A stretch of 32,747 nucleotides of DNA from JAHBNG01 sp039028975 (GTDB taxonomy: Bacteria > Chloroflexota > Anaerolineae > Caldilineales > Caldilineaceae). Location of the stretch: assembly GCA_039028975.1 (NCBI GenBank), contig JBCCHB010000175.1:1-32747 (forward strand). Direction: 5' to 3'. This document shows positions 15,877-22,627 of this stretch, one piece after another (the stretch's first letter is position 1; each line of letters begins with the position of its first letter). Both the position numbers and the translations under genes were made by a program. The notes beneath the pieces were generated by a model. It had not been told where the DNA came from, did no database searches, and was given only the letters and a program-made list of their open reading frames with translations.

Positions 15877-18072
15877 TTACCCCACCTGGCTCCTCTCATT
15901 CTGAACCCTTTCCAGCCACGAGCGGGCAGCATCCAGATGAGGGATGCCCAATAATTCCATCAAGCCCACAGTTTGCAACAAAAGCTCCTCTGCCTGCTCC
16001 AACTCACCCAGTTCCGCCAGCGTTGCACCCATGTTCAACAACGTAATACTTTGACCAAAGCGGTCGCCGACCTCAAGATAGAGTGGGAGGGACTGGTTGT
16101 AGTAGTCGAGGGCCTTCTGCTTTTCCCCTAGGGAGGAATAGACCAGTCCCATGTTGTTGAGCGTTCGGGCCTCTCCGCCTTTGTCGCCGACCTCAATTGT
16201 GAGTGGGAGGGACTGGTTGTAGTAGTCGAGGGCCTTCTGCTTTTCCCCTAGGGCGTCATAGACCCGTCCCATGTTGTTGAGCGTGGTGGCCTCTCCGCCT
16301 TTGTCGCCCACCTCAAGATAGAGTGGGAGGGACTGGTTGTAGAAGTCGAGGGCCTTCTGCTTTTCCCCTAGGTCGTCATAGACCGCTCCTATATTCGTGA
16401 GCGTGGTGGCCTCTCCGCCTTTGTCGCCGACCTCAAGATAGAGTGGGAGGGACTGGTTGTAGAAGTCGAGGGCCTTCTGCTTTTCCCCTAGGGAGGAATA
16501 GACCAGTCCCATGTTGTTGAGCCATCTCGCTTCGGGTTGCGTCTTGCCCTCTACCTGGGCTGCATCCAGTGCCGTCTGGCACATGGTGAGTCGATCAGCC
16601 CAATGGCCTTGGAGGCGGAGATATTCATCAACCACATCGGCTAATCTCTCTACTTCGGACCACATGGACGCCTCAGCGCTGCGCTGCTGTAGGGCAACCG
16701 CGTGGGGACGGAGTCTATCGAGGTGTGGGAAGTTGCGGTTATTCTGGTCCACCTGGTCTGTGAGCCAGGTAACTAGCCGTTCTTGGGCATCGCCCGCTAG
16801 AGCAAGTTCCTCGCGGGCATAGGTGTGGATGAGGGCGTGGCTCAGAACATATCCCTCGATCGTTGGAACGACCAGGCCATAGGCCATCAGTTCACCCAAG
16901 AGGTTGAAGGCCGCAAAGCGGTCGTCTACGGCTAGGGCTGCCGCAAAGGCCTCAACTGGGAAGGGATTCAAGGCCAGCCAGCCCGATACAGCCAGGGCTT
17001 GTTTGGCGGCTTCACTGACCTGCTCCAGGCTGCGGGAGAGGAGCAGGGGTACGCTCTCTAAGCGGCGTTCTCCTTGGGCTAGTGCATTGAGCGGAGAGGC
17101 CTCCAGCCAGTGGCAATAGTCTTGTGACGTCATGACCCGCTGGGAGAGGTAGCGCCCAGCCAGTCGTACGGCCAAGGGCAGGTGGCCTACCAGTTCGGTT
17201 ATGCGCTTGGCCGTTGGCTCCTCAATCTTGGAGCCAGCCCACTCATTGAGCAGAAGCTGGGCATCCTCAGCCGGTAGGGGATGCAGATCCTGGCGGTCGC
17301 TGGGCGCGTCGCTGGCTTTGCGGCTGGTCACCAGCACGCCGCAGCGGTTGCGGATGTTGAGCACCCTGGGCAGATCATCGGCCTCCTCGGTGCCGTCTAG
17401 CACCAGCAGGGCTGTGCGTCCGGAGAGGGCGCGCCGGGCCGCGGCCTGAGCCGGACCGTCCAATTCCAGGCCATAGGAGCGGGCAATGTGCTCCAAGGCT
17501 GCGTCTGCGCTGGGCTGGTTGTAGAAGGAGTGGAAGAGAATGCCGTCTGGGAAGTGGGCAGGTGGCTCATTCTCCGGGGCCAGATGCCAGATGGCTTTGG
17601 AGGCCAGGGCCGTCTTGCCCATGCCGCCCGGTCCGCAGAGGGTGGCCACCTGGCCGGGATTAAGCGCATCCAACAGTTGGGCCAGTTCCGCCTTACGATC
17701 CTGGAAGTGTTCAACCTGGGGCGGGCGCTGCAGTGGGGGTTGGTTGCTGGTGATTGGTGGCTGGTGGCTGGTTGGAGGAATCGGGGCGAAATCCTGAGCA
17801 GCCCACTGCTCAGTTAGTGAATACAAGAATGCGTTATTGGGGTTGGCCCTGTGCGCGGCCGCCAAAAGGTTTTTAAGGCCCTCGTCTTGGCTGGCAAAGT
17901 GGTACACCATATGAAAGACCACATTCGTCAGATTCGGATCCCCGTGAACAGGGGTGATGTGCTGCAGATTCGTATCCAGCGCTGTCGATAAGCGAGCCAA
18001 CGCGCTATGATCGAAGGCATCGAGCAGCGCTTTTTGAAGCTGTTCTAGCTGTTGAGCAGTTGGTTGATTCAT
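15877..18072 (-). CDS. EAD1-NB-ARC-TPR protein (STAND NTPase, conflict/defence type)
   Basis: This 731-aa protein begins with a helical effector-associated domain of EAD1 type (about 1-90; QLQKALLDAFDHSALARLST ... NPNNAFL), an adaptor that recruits an effector carrying a matching domain. A Pro-rich linker (96-118) precedes an NB-ARC ATPase with CGPGGMGKT (146-154), ALLVLDG (221-227), LVTSR (247-251) and GHLPLAVRL (296-304), then a winged-helix region. The C-terminus is at least five TPR units of 40 residues with NNMGLVYSSLGEKQKALDYY-type sequence. The family is thought to oligomerise on sensing an invader or stress signal through the repeats. No effector with a matching EAD is next to it. Several TPR units are nearly identical at DNA level (see the repeat entry). 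Confidence 0.88.
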   Translation of the reverse strand: MNQPTAQQLEQLQKALLDAFDHSALARLSTALDTNLQHITPVHGDPNLTNVVFHMVYHFASQDEGLKNLLAAAHRANPNNAFLYSLTEQWAAQDFAPIPPTSHQPPITSNQPPLQRPPQVEHFQDRKAELAQLLDALNPGQVATLCGPGGMGKTALASKAIWHLAPENEPPAHFPDGILFHSFYNQPSADAALEHIARSYGLELDGPAQAAARRALSGRTALLVLDGTEEADDLPRVLNIRNRCGVLVTSRKASDAPSDRQDLHPLPAEDAQLLLNEWAGSKIEEPTAKRITELVGHLPLAVRLAGRYLSQRVMTSQDYCHWLEASPLNALAQGERRLESVPLLLSRSLEQVSEAAKQALAVSGWLALNPFPVEAFAAALAVDDRFAAFNLLGELMAYGLVVPTIEGYVLSHALIHTYAREELALAGDAQERLVTWLTDQVDQNNRNFPHLDRLRPHAVALQQRSAEASMWSEVERLADVVDEYLRLQGHWADRLTMCQTALDAAQVEGKTQPEARWLNNMGLVYSSLGEKQKALDFYNQSLPLYLEVGDKGGEATTLTNIGAVYDDLGEKQKALDFYNQSLPLYLEVGDKGGEATTLNNMGRVYDALGEKQKALDYYNQSLPLTIEVGDKGGEARTLNNMGLVYSSLGEKQKALDYYNQSLPLYLEVGDRFGQSITLLNMGATLAELGELEQAEELLLQTVGLMELLGIPHLDAARSWLERVQNERSQVG
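16063..16522 (-). repeat. Near-identical 120-bp tandem repeats encoding TPR units
   Basis: The block GAGTGGGAGGGACTGGTTGT recurs exactly every 120 bp, at 16081, 16201, 16321 and 16441. The intervening bases, such as CGAGGGCCTTCTGCTTTTCC, are also identical; differences are confined to a few positions. Each unit encodes one 40-residue TPR, so gain or loss of a unit keeps the frame. Such DNA identity implies recent duplication or gene conversion. Confidence 0.9.
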
Positions 18073-18178
18073 AGTCTGTACGATCTGCTATTGCTCTGAT
18101 TTCTCGCATTCTTGACGGCTTCCAACCATAAGCAAGCCGTATTCGGATGAGGAACAGGCCGCTTCACCGTCAGAAAGG

Positions 18179-18304
18179 CTACTCAATATCCAGCACTTTG
18201 ATGTAGCGCTCGATGATGGTGGCACCACCACCTTTGAGCGCAAACTCTATCAAGGCACCAAAATTATTAGCAGCCTTGGTACTGATCATGGTTTGGATAG
18301 TCAT
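18179..18304 (-). CDS. Truncated Phd/YefM-like antitoxin
   Basis: A 41-codon frame reads MTIQTMISTKAANNFGALIE, then FALKGGGATIIERYIKVLDIE. The pattern (short strand, A-x-N-x-F-G-x-L-I/L helix, then a turn and TIIER) matches the N-terminal DNA-binding half of Phd/YefM antitoxins, which are usually 75-90 aa; the toxin-neutralising half is missing because of the TAG. No toxin gene follows. The ATG lies 14 bp from a perfect 28-bp palindrome, as expected of an autoregulated antitoxin operator. It could be a decayed toxin-antitoxin locus or a stand-alone repressor. Confidence 0.5.
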   Translation of the reverse strand: MTIQTMISTKAANNFGALIEFALKGGGATIIERYIKVLDIE

Positions 18305-18318
18305 AAGAGAACCCTCAA

Positions 18319-18346
18319 TTTAGAGATGTTAGCTAACATCTCTAAA
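18319..18346. promoter_or_regulatory. Perfect 28-bp palindrome, probable antitoxin operator
   Basis: TTTAGAGATGTTAG (18319-18332) is followed directly by its exact complement CTAACATCTCTAAA (18333-18346). It sits immediately upstream of the truncated Phd-like gene. Operator function is inferred from position and symmetry; the same symmetry could also form a cruciform. Confidence 0.6.
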
Positions 18347-18380
18347 CCTTGCTATTAGAGTCCACTGCTGTCAACTAGCT

Positions 18381-18575
18381 TCACAACAACAACCATCCCT
18401 CTTCTGTCCACTCCAAAAAGACTCGCTCCTTATTGCGTACCTTAATCATGACGGCTACCCATAGCCGCCAGTCAGTTGACTTGTAGATCATCGGTTCCTC
18501 GGGTGGTGATTGGGGAGCGATGTAGGTGACTATGGGGTTTTGTATGACCGTGTAGTGATGTGTCCTCCACTCCAT
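18381..18575 (-). CDS. Hypothetical small protein, uncertain
   Basis: A 64-codon frame overlaps the last 46 bp of the SH3/lamin-tail gene in another frame. The better-supported start may be ATG at 18491, which has GAGG at 18497-18500 spaced 5 nt, giving a 36-aa peptide (MIYKSTDWRLWVAVMIKVRN ... EWTEEGWLLL). The sequence is rich in Trp and ends in a Leu run. No family is recognised. It may be a remnant instead of a gene. Confidence 0.3.
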   Translation of the reverse strand: MEWRTHHYTVIQNPIVTYIAPQSPPEEPMIYKSTDWRLWVAVMIKVRNKERVFLEWTEEGWLLL

Positions 18576-19477
18576 AGGTAGAAGATATCTTCACCACTAT
18601 TCAGCCAGATTGTTTTGTCTCCGCACTTATATCCTGGTTGGGGTGGATCCGAGACACCTGTTGCGACGTGATAGGTTTGCCCCGGCTGTATGATGGTTCC
18701 CCTAGGGATAAAACACTCTTCAGGGCCTTTCTCTCCCCAAAGCTTGCTATTGCTAATGTCGACAGGTACTGAACCGTTGTTACGGATGCCAAGCACCTCC
18801 TCTTCGCCGCTGTTTGTGATGATGAGCAATTCGACACTGCTTGGGCCGTTATCTAGTGGCTGGCCCTGCTGTGGAGCTAGCGTATTGGTCGGTACGGGTG
18901 TTGGTAAAGGCGTCGGCACAGGCGGCAAACTTATTGCAGTCGACTCTGGATCCGTGGATTGCAAGCTGTTGATCAATGTATCCGGCTGCACATCGGCTTG
19001 ACCTGCAACGGCTGGTAAGACGAGAATTGGTAGATCGAGCGGCGGGTTGGCTACGTTGTGCGCTTCGATCCAGTGTCCGCTATGGAGCTGATACCAGCCG
19101 CCTCTGTCCCAGATGCCGTTGATGATTAACTGCTGCCCAGCGAGCGCTGACGCACTTGGTTGATACTCTACCCCGGGGCCGTCGTAAATGGAGACAGTCT
19201 CTAATGCATAGGGGGTTGGCGATCTTGTTGGTATTGATTCAAGTTCATTGACTTTGATTTCTTCAGCGACAACCTCTGCACTGATGCCATAGTTGACCTG
19301 TATCTCTGTTGCCTCAAACTCGGGCGTAATAAGTTCGTCTGTCGGCTCAGAGATGAACGCAACCTGCTCCGCCGAACCTTCTTCTGGATTACCTATAACG
19401 GTCAGTATGATTCCACAGATGAAAAGACCGCCTATCGTATAGGCGATCCACATAAATACCCTACGGCAACCTTTCAC
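18530..19477 (-). CDS. Membrane-anchored protein with SH3-like and lamin-tail-like domains
   Basis: The 315-aa product starts at a GTG (an ATG eight codons later is possible). An N-terminal membrane anchor (about 8-28, WIAYTIGGLFICGIILTVIG) leads to an extracellular part. Residues about 90-140 look like a bacterial SH3 domain (VSIYDGPGVEYQPSASALAG ... GWYQLHSGHWIEAHNV). A Pro/Thr linker (TPLPTPVPTNTLAP) follows, then a lamin-tail-like Ig domain (LLIITNSGEEEVLGIRNNGS ... IIQPGQTYHVATGV). Combinations like this occur on exported cell-surface proteins, often near nucleases, in Chloroflexota. A wall- or DNA-binding role is possible. The neighbouring leftward gene encodes a nuclease-like protein. 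Confidence 0.7.
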   Translation of the reverse strand: MKGCRRVFMWIAYTIGGLFICGIILTVIGNPEEGSAEQVAFISEPTDELITPEFEATEIQVNYGISAEVVAEEIKVNELESIPTRSPTPYALETVSIYDGPGVEYQPSASALAGQQLIINGIWDRGGWYQLHSGHWIEAHNVANPPLDLPILVLPAVAGQADVQPDTLINSLQSTDPESTAISLPPVPTPLPTPVPTNTLAPQQGQPLDNGPSSVELLIITNSGEEEVLGIRNNGSVPVDISNSKLWGEKGPEECFIPRGTIIQPGQTYHVATGVSDPPQPGYKCGDKTIWLNSGEDIFYLWSGGHITTRSYKTP

Positions 19478-19557
19478 AAAAATTCTCTATTTCCTACGAG
19501 ATCGGGGACTCGCAGCTACCCTATCTGAGCAGCTTTGTCGGCGGTTATGGGGTTAAG

Positions 19558-20640
19558 TTATATGGCTACTTCTAATACGTATTGTTGGATAGCAGCATGA
19601 AGTCGCTCTTTATGTTGATACAAATCTACTATCTTTTCTAATTCAACTTTCGTTTCGTTTTCAGGTCCAAATATGGTTACAGTATTGCGTGTTTTACCAA
19701 AATGAAGCCTACAAATCGGACGCCGATTGTTATCGTCCCACAAAATAGCACAATAACTCTTTGCATCTCTTAATGTGATACGACTTGGGTCTGCAATTTC
19801 CGCTCCGATTGCCTGAATTATTCGATATGCCTCCCATTCTTCGGGAGTAGTTACTATGCCGTTATTGTCTTCACTTTGTTCGTCTGTAGCATCAGGTGAG
19901 GCGTCTGGTTCGGCCAAATTTGCTTTGTCGGTATCTAAAGCTGTCTTTAGCCTCTTATTTACTTGGCCCCGTATGAACTCCTTCAAAGCTTGTTCAGTCA
20001 GAGCAGTGAATTGTTCTTTTATCTGCTGCGTAAAACGGCCTGAATAGACCCTATTTGTAAGCAATTTGATCAAGTCCTCGCTTGGGCTATCAAACTCGGA
20101 TTTGATTTCAGCAACAATTGCACGATGATATTTCAAGTTGCTTGCTGTGCTAATAATGGTGTCTAAATCAAAAGATGGCCGGGTAAATTTCTTAAGTTCC
20201 TCAACTTGACCATTTTCAAATTGAAACAGATTGAATTCAAAAAATGGTCTATCATCCATTCGGTTTTCTTTTTCGAGATCACTGTAAAATAGATACCGAA
20301 TGCCATCTGTTAATACGCCGAAACGGGCATCAGTTACAGAGAAGTATCGATACAGCTGCCCCGCGTGTTTTGCCTCCAATGCTGCACCTATAGGTTTACA
20401 TTCAACAAGTATTACAATCCGATCATCTAATCGAATTGCATAATCTACCTTTTCACCCTTCTTGACTCCGTGATCTGCAGTCAATTCTGGTATAACCTCA
20501 GACGGGTTAAACACGTCATAACCCAGGGCCTGAATAAATGGCAAAATGAAAGCAGTTTTGGCCGCCTCTTCAGTAAGGACAGAATCCTTTTGGCGCTTTA
20601 TTCTACTAGCTAATTGATTTAAGGTGTCGACAAAGTCCAC
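19558..20640 (-). CDS. Orphan HsdR N-terminal-type restriction endonuclease domain protein
   Basis: The 360-aa protein carries a type I restriction HsdR_N-like PD-(D/E)XK nuclease in its first half: TEEAAKTAFILPFIQALGYD, VFNPSEVIPEL, then GEKVDYAIRLDDRIVILVEC-KP, giving the D ... E-x-K catalytic set. The middle is helical; the C-terminal part (about 260-360) forms an unidentified beta-rich domain (SYCAILWDDNNRRPICRLHF, TVTIFGPENETKVELEKI). There is no helicase motor and no HsdM/HsdS nearby, so it is not a complete type I system. Such stand-alone proteins are common in prophages and mobile elements and may defend the element. GTG start with GGGAGGT at 20646-20652. Confidence 0.8.
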   Translation of the reverse strand: MDFVDTLNQLASRIKRQKDSVLTEEAAKTAFILPFIQALGYDVFNPSEVIPELTADHGVKKGEKVDYAIRLDDRIVILVECKPIGAALEAKHAGQLYRYFSVTDARFGVLTDGIRYLFYSDLEKENRMDDRPFFEFNLFQFENGQVEELKKFTRPSFDLDTIISTASNLKYHRAIVAEIKSEFDSPSEDLIKLLTNRVYSGRFTQQIKEQFTALTEQALKEFIRGQVNKRLKTALDTDKANLAEPDASPDATDEQSEDNNGIVTTPEEWEAYRIIQAIGAEIADPSRITLRDAKSYCAILWDDNNRRPICRLHFGKTRNTVTIFGPENETKVELEKIVDLYQHKERLHAAIQQYVLEVAI

Positions 20641-20784
20641 AAATTACCTCCCAGCTGCCAAGCAGCTACTTTTATCCAAGTAAGCGTAAGGCAGATCCGG
20701 CTGAGGTGTAAGCAACTGTGTGGCTGTTGCGCTACTCGAACTACTATTAATTTGGATTAGGGTGCTAGGAGACTTTCTTGGGTT

Positions 20785-21219
20785 TTACTCGGAACCAATA
20801 CCGATGACTCTTGGCGTCTGCATATGCGTTTCGGTTTCGCGCAAACGCTGGGCCATGCCGATGATCATCTCTTGGTCCGCGCGTGCTAGAGACGAAAAGA
20901 CATCCACCATGCGCTGGAGTACGTCGGCGTCGGCGTCTGGATCGATGTAAAGTGTGTTAGGTTCGTTCTCGTCTGGTATTGCGTTTTGAGATCTAAGCAG
21001 AAGATAGTCTGTTGTGGTACCAAGAACTTCAGCAATGCCCTTCAGTACATCCAGTGATGGGTTGCGCTGGTCTCGTTCAATATCCGAGACGTGCTTGTTC
21101 CTGATTTCGACACCATGGTCGGCCAGCACCTTAGCAAATTCCTTCTGATTCAACCCCATATTTTCCCGGAGGATACGGACTCGCTTTCCAAGAGAATTTA
21201 ACAATATTTGCTCTGTCAT
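20785..21219 (-). CDS. XRE-family transcriptional repressor
   Basis: The 144-aa protein has an N-terminal helix-turn-helix (about 10-75): LGKRVRILRENMGLNQKEFA ... KHVSDIERDQRNPSLDVLKG followed by IAEVLGTTTDYLL, the Cro/CI-type fold. The C-terminal part (VLQRMVDVFSSLARADQEMI ... AQRLRETE) is a helical tail often seen in element-borne regulators. No LexA-like protease domain is present, so SOS-type self-cleavage is not expected. The gene is divergent from 21354-21569; the intervening promoter contains a palindrome and is the likely operator controlling the rightward mobile-element genes. Confidence 0.85.
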   Translation of the reverse strand: MTEQILLNSLGKRVRILRENMGLNQKEFAKVLADHGVEIRNKHVSDIERDQRNPSLDVLKGIAEVLGTTTDYLLLRSQNAIPDENEPNTLYIDPDADADVLQRMVDVFSSLARADQEMIIGMAQRLRETETHMQTPRVIGIGSE

Positions 21220-21298
21220 TTCTATTAAATAATAAAGGTAGTGCGTGGATAAATGTGCTATTGGCGGAATGAGTTGTGATAAAAATCAAAATTGGGGG

Positions 21299-21327
21299 TT
21301 GACAAAGTATACAAAGTATACTAAAAT
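21299..21327 (+). promoter_or_regulatory. Sigma70-type promoter with embedded palindromic operator
   Basis: A perfect TTGACA (21299-21304) and TAAAAT (21322-21327) are 17 bp apart. The spacer and first -10 base contain AGTATAC (21306-21312), AAA, GTATACT (21316-21322), a 7-3-7 perfect palindrome. A repressor bound here would block polymerase directly. It lies between the XRE gene and the rightward small gene, transcribing the latter; regulation by the XRE protein is inferred. Confidence 0.8.
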
Positions 21328-21353
21328 CCGCACAAAGGTAAATATAGAGCGTT

Positions 21354-21569
21354 ATGCGGACTACAGGCACTATGATAGACGAACCTACCACAATAAAAGT
21401 AAAAAGATCCACTAAGAGCAGATTCGAGTTTGCTCGTATTAAGCTTGAAAACCTGTTGGCGCAAAGACTCAAGACCGAGGATGCGGCATTGATGTTCATC
21501 CTTGATGACTGGCTTGAATACAAGGGGATCTCTGATTCTGAGGAGAACTGCGAAGCAGAACCAGCCTAG
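21354..21569 (+). CDS. Small protein, possible ribbon-helix-helix regulator
   Basis: The 71-aa product (65 aa if started at ATG 21372) has one basic strand followed by two helices: TTIKVKRSTKSRFEFARIKL then ENLLAQRLKTEDAALMFILD-DW. That pattern resembles Arc/MetJ-type ribbon-helix-helix DNA-binding proteins, but no specific family is recognised. It is the first gene after the operator-promoter at 21299-21327, the place of an excisionase, cro or copy-control gene in other elements. Neither start codon has a strong ribosome-binding site. Confidence 0.6.
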   Translation: MRTTGTMIDEPTTIKVKRSTKSRFEFARIKLENLLAQRLKTEDAALMFILDDWLEYKGISDSEENCEAEPA

Positions 21570-21837
21570 ATAGTTGGCTTCTCCAAATAGCGGTTAAGGC
21601 TGGGTAACGTTGTCCATTGGCACACTGTGGATCGGCGGTGCTCTGGTATACCTTGATCGCTGCTTAGAGGGGCCAACAGTGAGTGGAGTTCTTCAAATAT
21701 CCAGAATCTGTGTGCAGGGTCTCTCTTCGGCGGTGGAAGTGCATTCTGTTTCGGGGGCACATGGTCCACAAGGCCGTTCGAGTCGGCCTCCGTTGATTAA
21801 GTGAAAAGTGGCAAGTTGCAAGTGGGAGGTAAGTCAG
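21570..21837. other. Non-coding stretch with T-arm-like hairpin and simple-phrase repeat
   Basis: No credible gene. AGGCCG (21771-21776), loop TTCGAGT, CGGCCT (21784-21789) forms a perfect stem with a canonical tRNA T-loop sequence, but I cannot build a full tRNA around it. GTGGA and GTGC pair with GCAC and TCCAC just upstream (about 21732-21769). At 21798-21828 is a phrase-type repeat (AAGTGGCAAGTTGCAAGTGG). Confidence 0.45.
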
Positions 21838-22047
21838 ATGAAATTGGGGATTACGGGAGTAGAGTGGGAGAGCGTATTGCGGAGGCGAGTTTACGCCATC
21901 GCAGACTTTGCCGAAGCGTTGGATGAGATGGACTGCTCTGATACTAGTAAGTTTCACCGTCTCTTTGGGTTTGTGAGGGGTGCAGCAGAAAGTACCAGTC
22001 AAGAATATGAGCAGGCCGCTGGATTCTCTCCACAGAATGGTGATTAA
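21838..22047 (+). CDS. Hypothetical small protein of the mobile element
   Basis: A 69-aa protein starting at ATG 21838, chosen because GGAGGT at 21825-21830 is 7 nt upstream. It reads MKLGITGVEWESVLRRRVYA-IADFAEALDEMDCSDT and is mostly helical; no family is recognised. It lies in the early region of the element, 28 bp before the next gene, so probably in one transcript from the 21299 promoter. Confidence 0.6.
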   Translation: MKLGITGVEWESVLRRRVYAIADFAEALDEMDCSDTSKFHRLFGFVRGAAESTSQEYEQAAGFSPQNGD

Positions 22048-22075
22048 TCGCTTAAAGAAAGGTGGTGAATTAATT

Positions 22076-22381
22076 ATGAGTTTGGATAAGCATGTTCGGT
22101 ACTACTGGTTAGCGGGCCATCCATATCAGAATCGGATTAAAGAGGTATATGTTCCGTTTGAAGATTCACCTGGCGAGATGATTGCTCCTGGTATTCCTGA
22201 TGTTGTGGACGATGAGGATTGTGAACCAGAGGTTGTTGATCAACGTCTCATCGGGGATGGTGTCACAAGAAAGATTTACGACGATGAGTCCATTTCTTTC
22301 TCTCATCCCAAGGGGCTGCCTACCAACCTGCTGGAAAGTTTGGGTTTATCGAAATTGGCTTCTACCACGGAACAAGATTAA
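22076..22381 (+). CDS. Hypothetical acidic protein of the mobile element
   Basis: A 101-aa protein from ATG 22076 (MSLDKHVRYYWLAGHPYQNR), preceded by AAAGGTGGTG about 8 nt upstream; the open frame extends further left but without a better start. The middle is strongly acidic (PGIPDVVDDEDCEPEVVDQR). No family or domain is recognised. Its stop codon TAA touches the tRNA-like sequence at 22382. Confidence 0.6.
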   Translation: MSLDKHVRYYWLAGHPYQNRIKEVYVPFEDSPGEMIAPGIPDVVDDEDCEPEVVDQRLIGDGVTRKIYDDESISFSHPKGLPTNLLESLGLSKLASTTEQD

Positions 22382-22445
22382 GGCGAGTAATGGTATGAGC
22401 GGGAGAGAACTCCCGCCGACGAGGGTTCGATTCCCTCACTTGCCA
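22382..22445 (+). ncRNA. tRNA-like sequence with reduced D-arm
   Basis: GGCGAGT (22382-22388) pairs over 7 bp with ACTTGCC (22438-22444; one G-U), followed by A as discriminator. GAGGG/CCCTC (22421-22425, 22433-22437) with loop TTCGATT is a canonical T-arm. AATGGTAT plus GAGC (22389-22400) looks like a D-loop and the 3' half of a D-stem, but the expected 5' half (TAGCTC type) is missing. The middle arm is a 7-bp stem GCGGGAG/CTCCCGC closed by AGAA, not a normal 7-nt anticodon loop, so decoding is unlikely. It may be a decayed element-borne tRNA or an integration decoy. Confidence 0.5.
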
Positions 22446-22627
22446 CACGGGGCATCGAGGACCGCACATCGCCTCGGTAAACTCAGGGATAAAAATGTGC
22501 CGAGCGCGTGGAAGGCGAGAGCCTAACCCAGAGTCGCAACTAAAGACAGGCCCCCCTTGAGCGAGAACAGCGTCAGTTCCGAGGCGGTGGAAGGCCGCCA
22601 ACTACAATATATTAAGGAGTAAGTTCC
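22446..22627 (+). other. Non-coding, possibly structured leader before the DUF2786-like gene
   Basis: No coding frame is convincing. Local stems include CGAGG/CCTCG (about 22454-22475) whose loop holds GCACAT, complementary to ATGTGC near 22495-22500 (possible pseudoknot); AGGC-GAGA-GCCT near 22513-22524 with a GNRA loop; and GGCGG/CCGCC near 22583-22599. Whether they form one RNA is unproven. Confidence 0.35.

Noticed and set aside
17397..17817. Frames on both strands within the NB-ARC region
   Set aside because: Shadows of the Walker A/B-containing EAD1-NB-ARC-TPR gene.
21566..22002. Minus-strand frames of 67 and 112 codons
   Set aside because: They cross the start of a plus-strand gene with a good Shine-Dalgarno and include translated phrase repeats (LPLATCHFSLNQ).
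22362..22601. 79-codon minus-strand frame over the tRNA-like region
   Set aside because: Antisense to paired RNA-like stems; no start signal; composition not protein-like.
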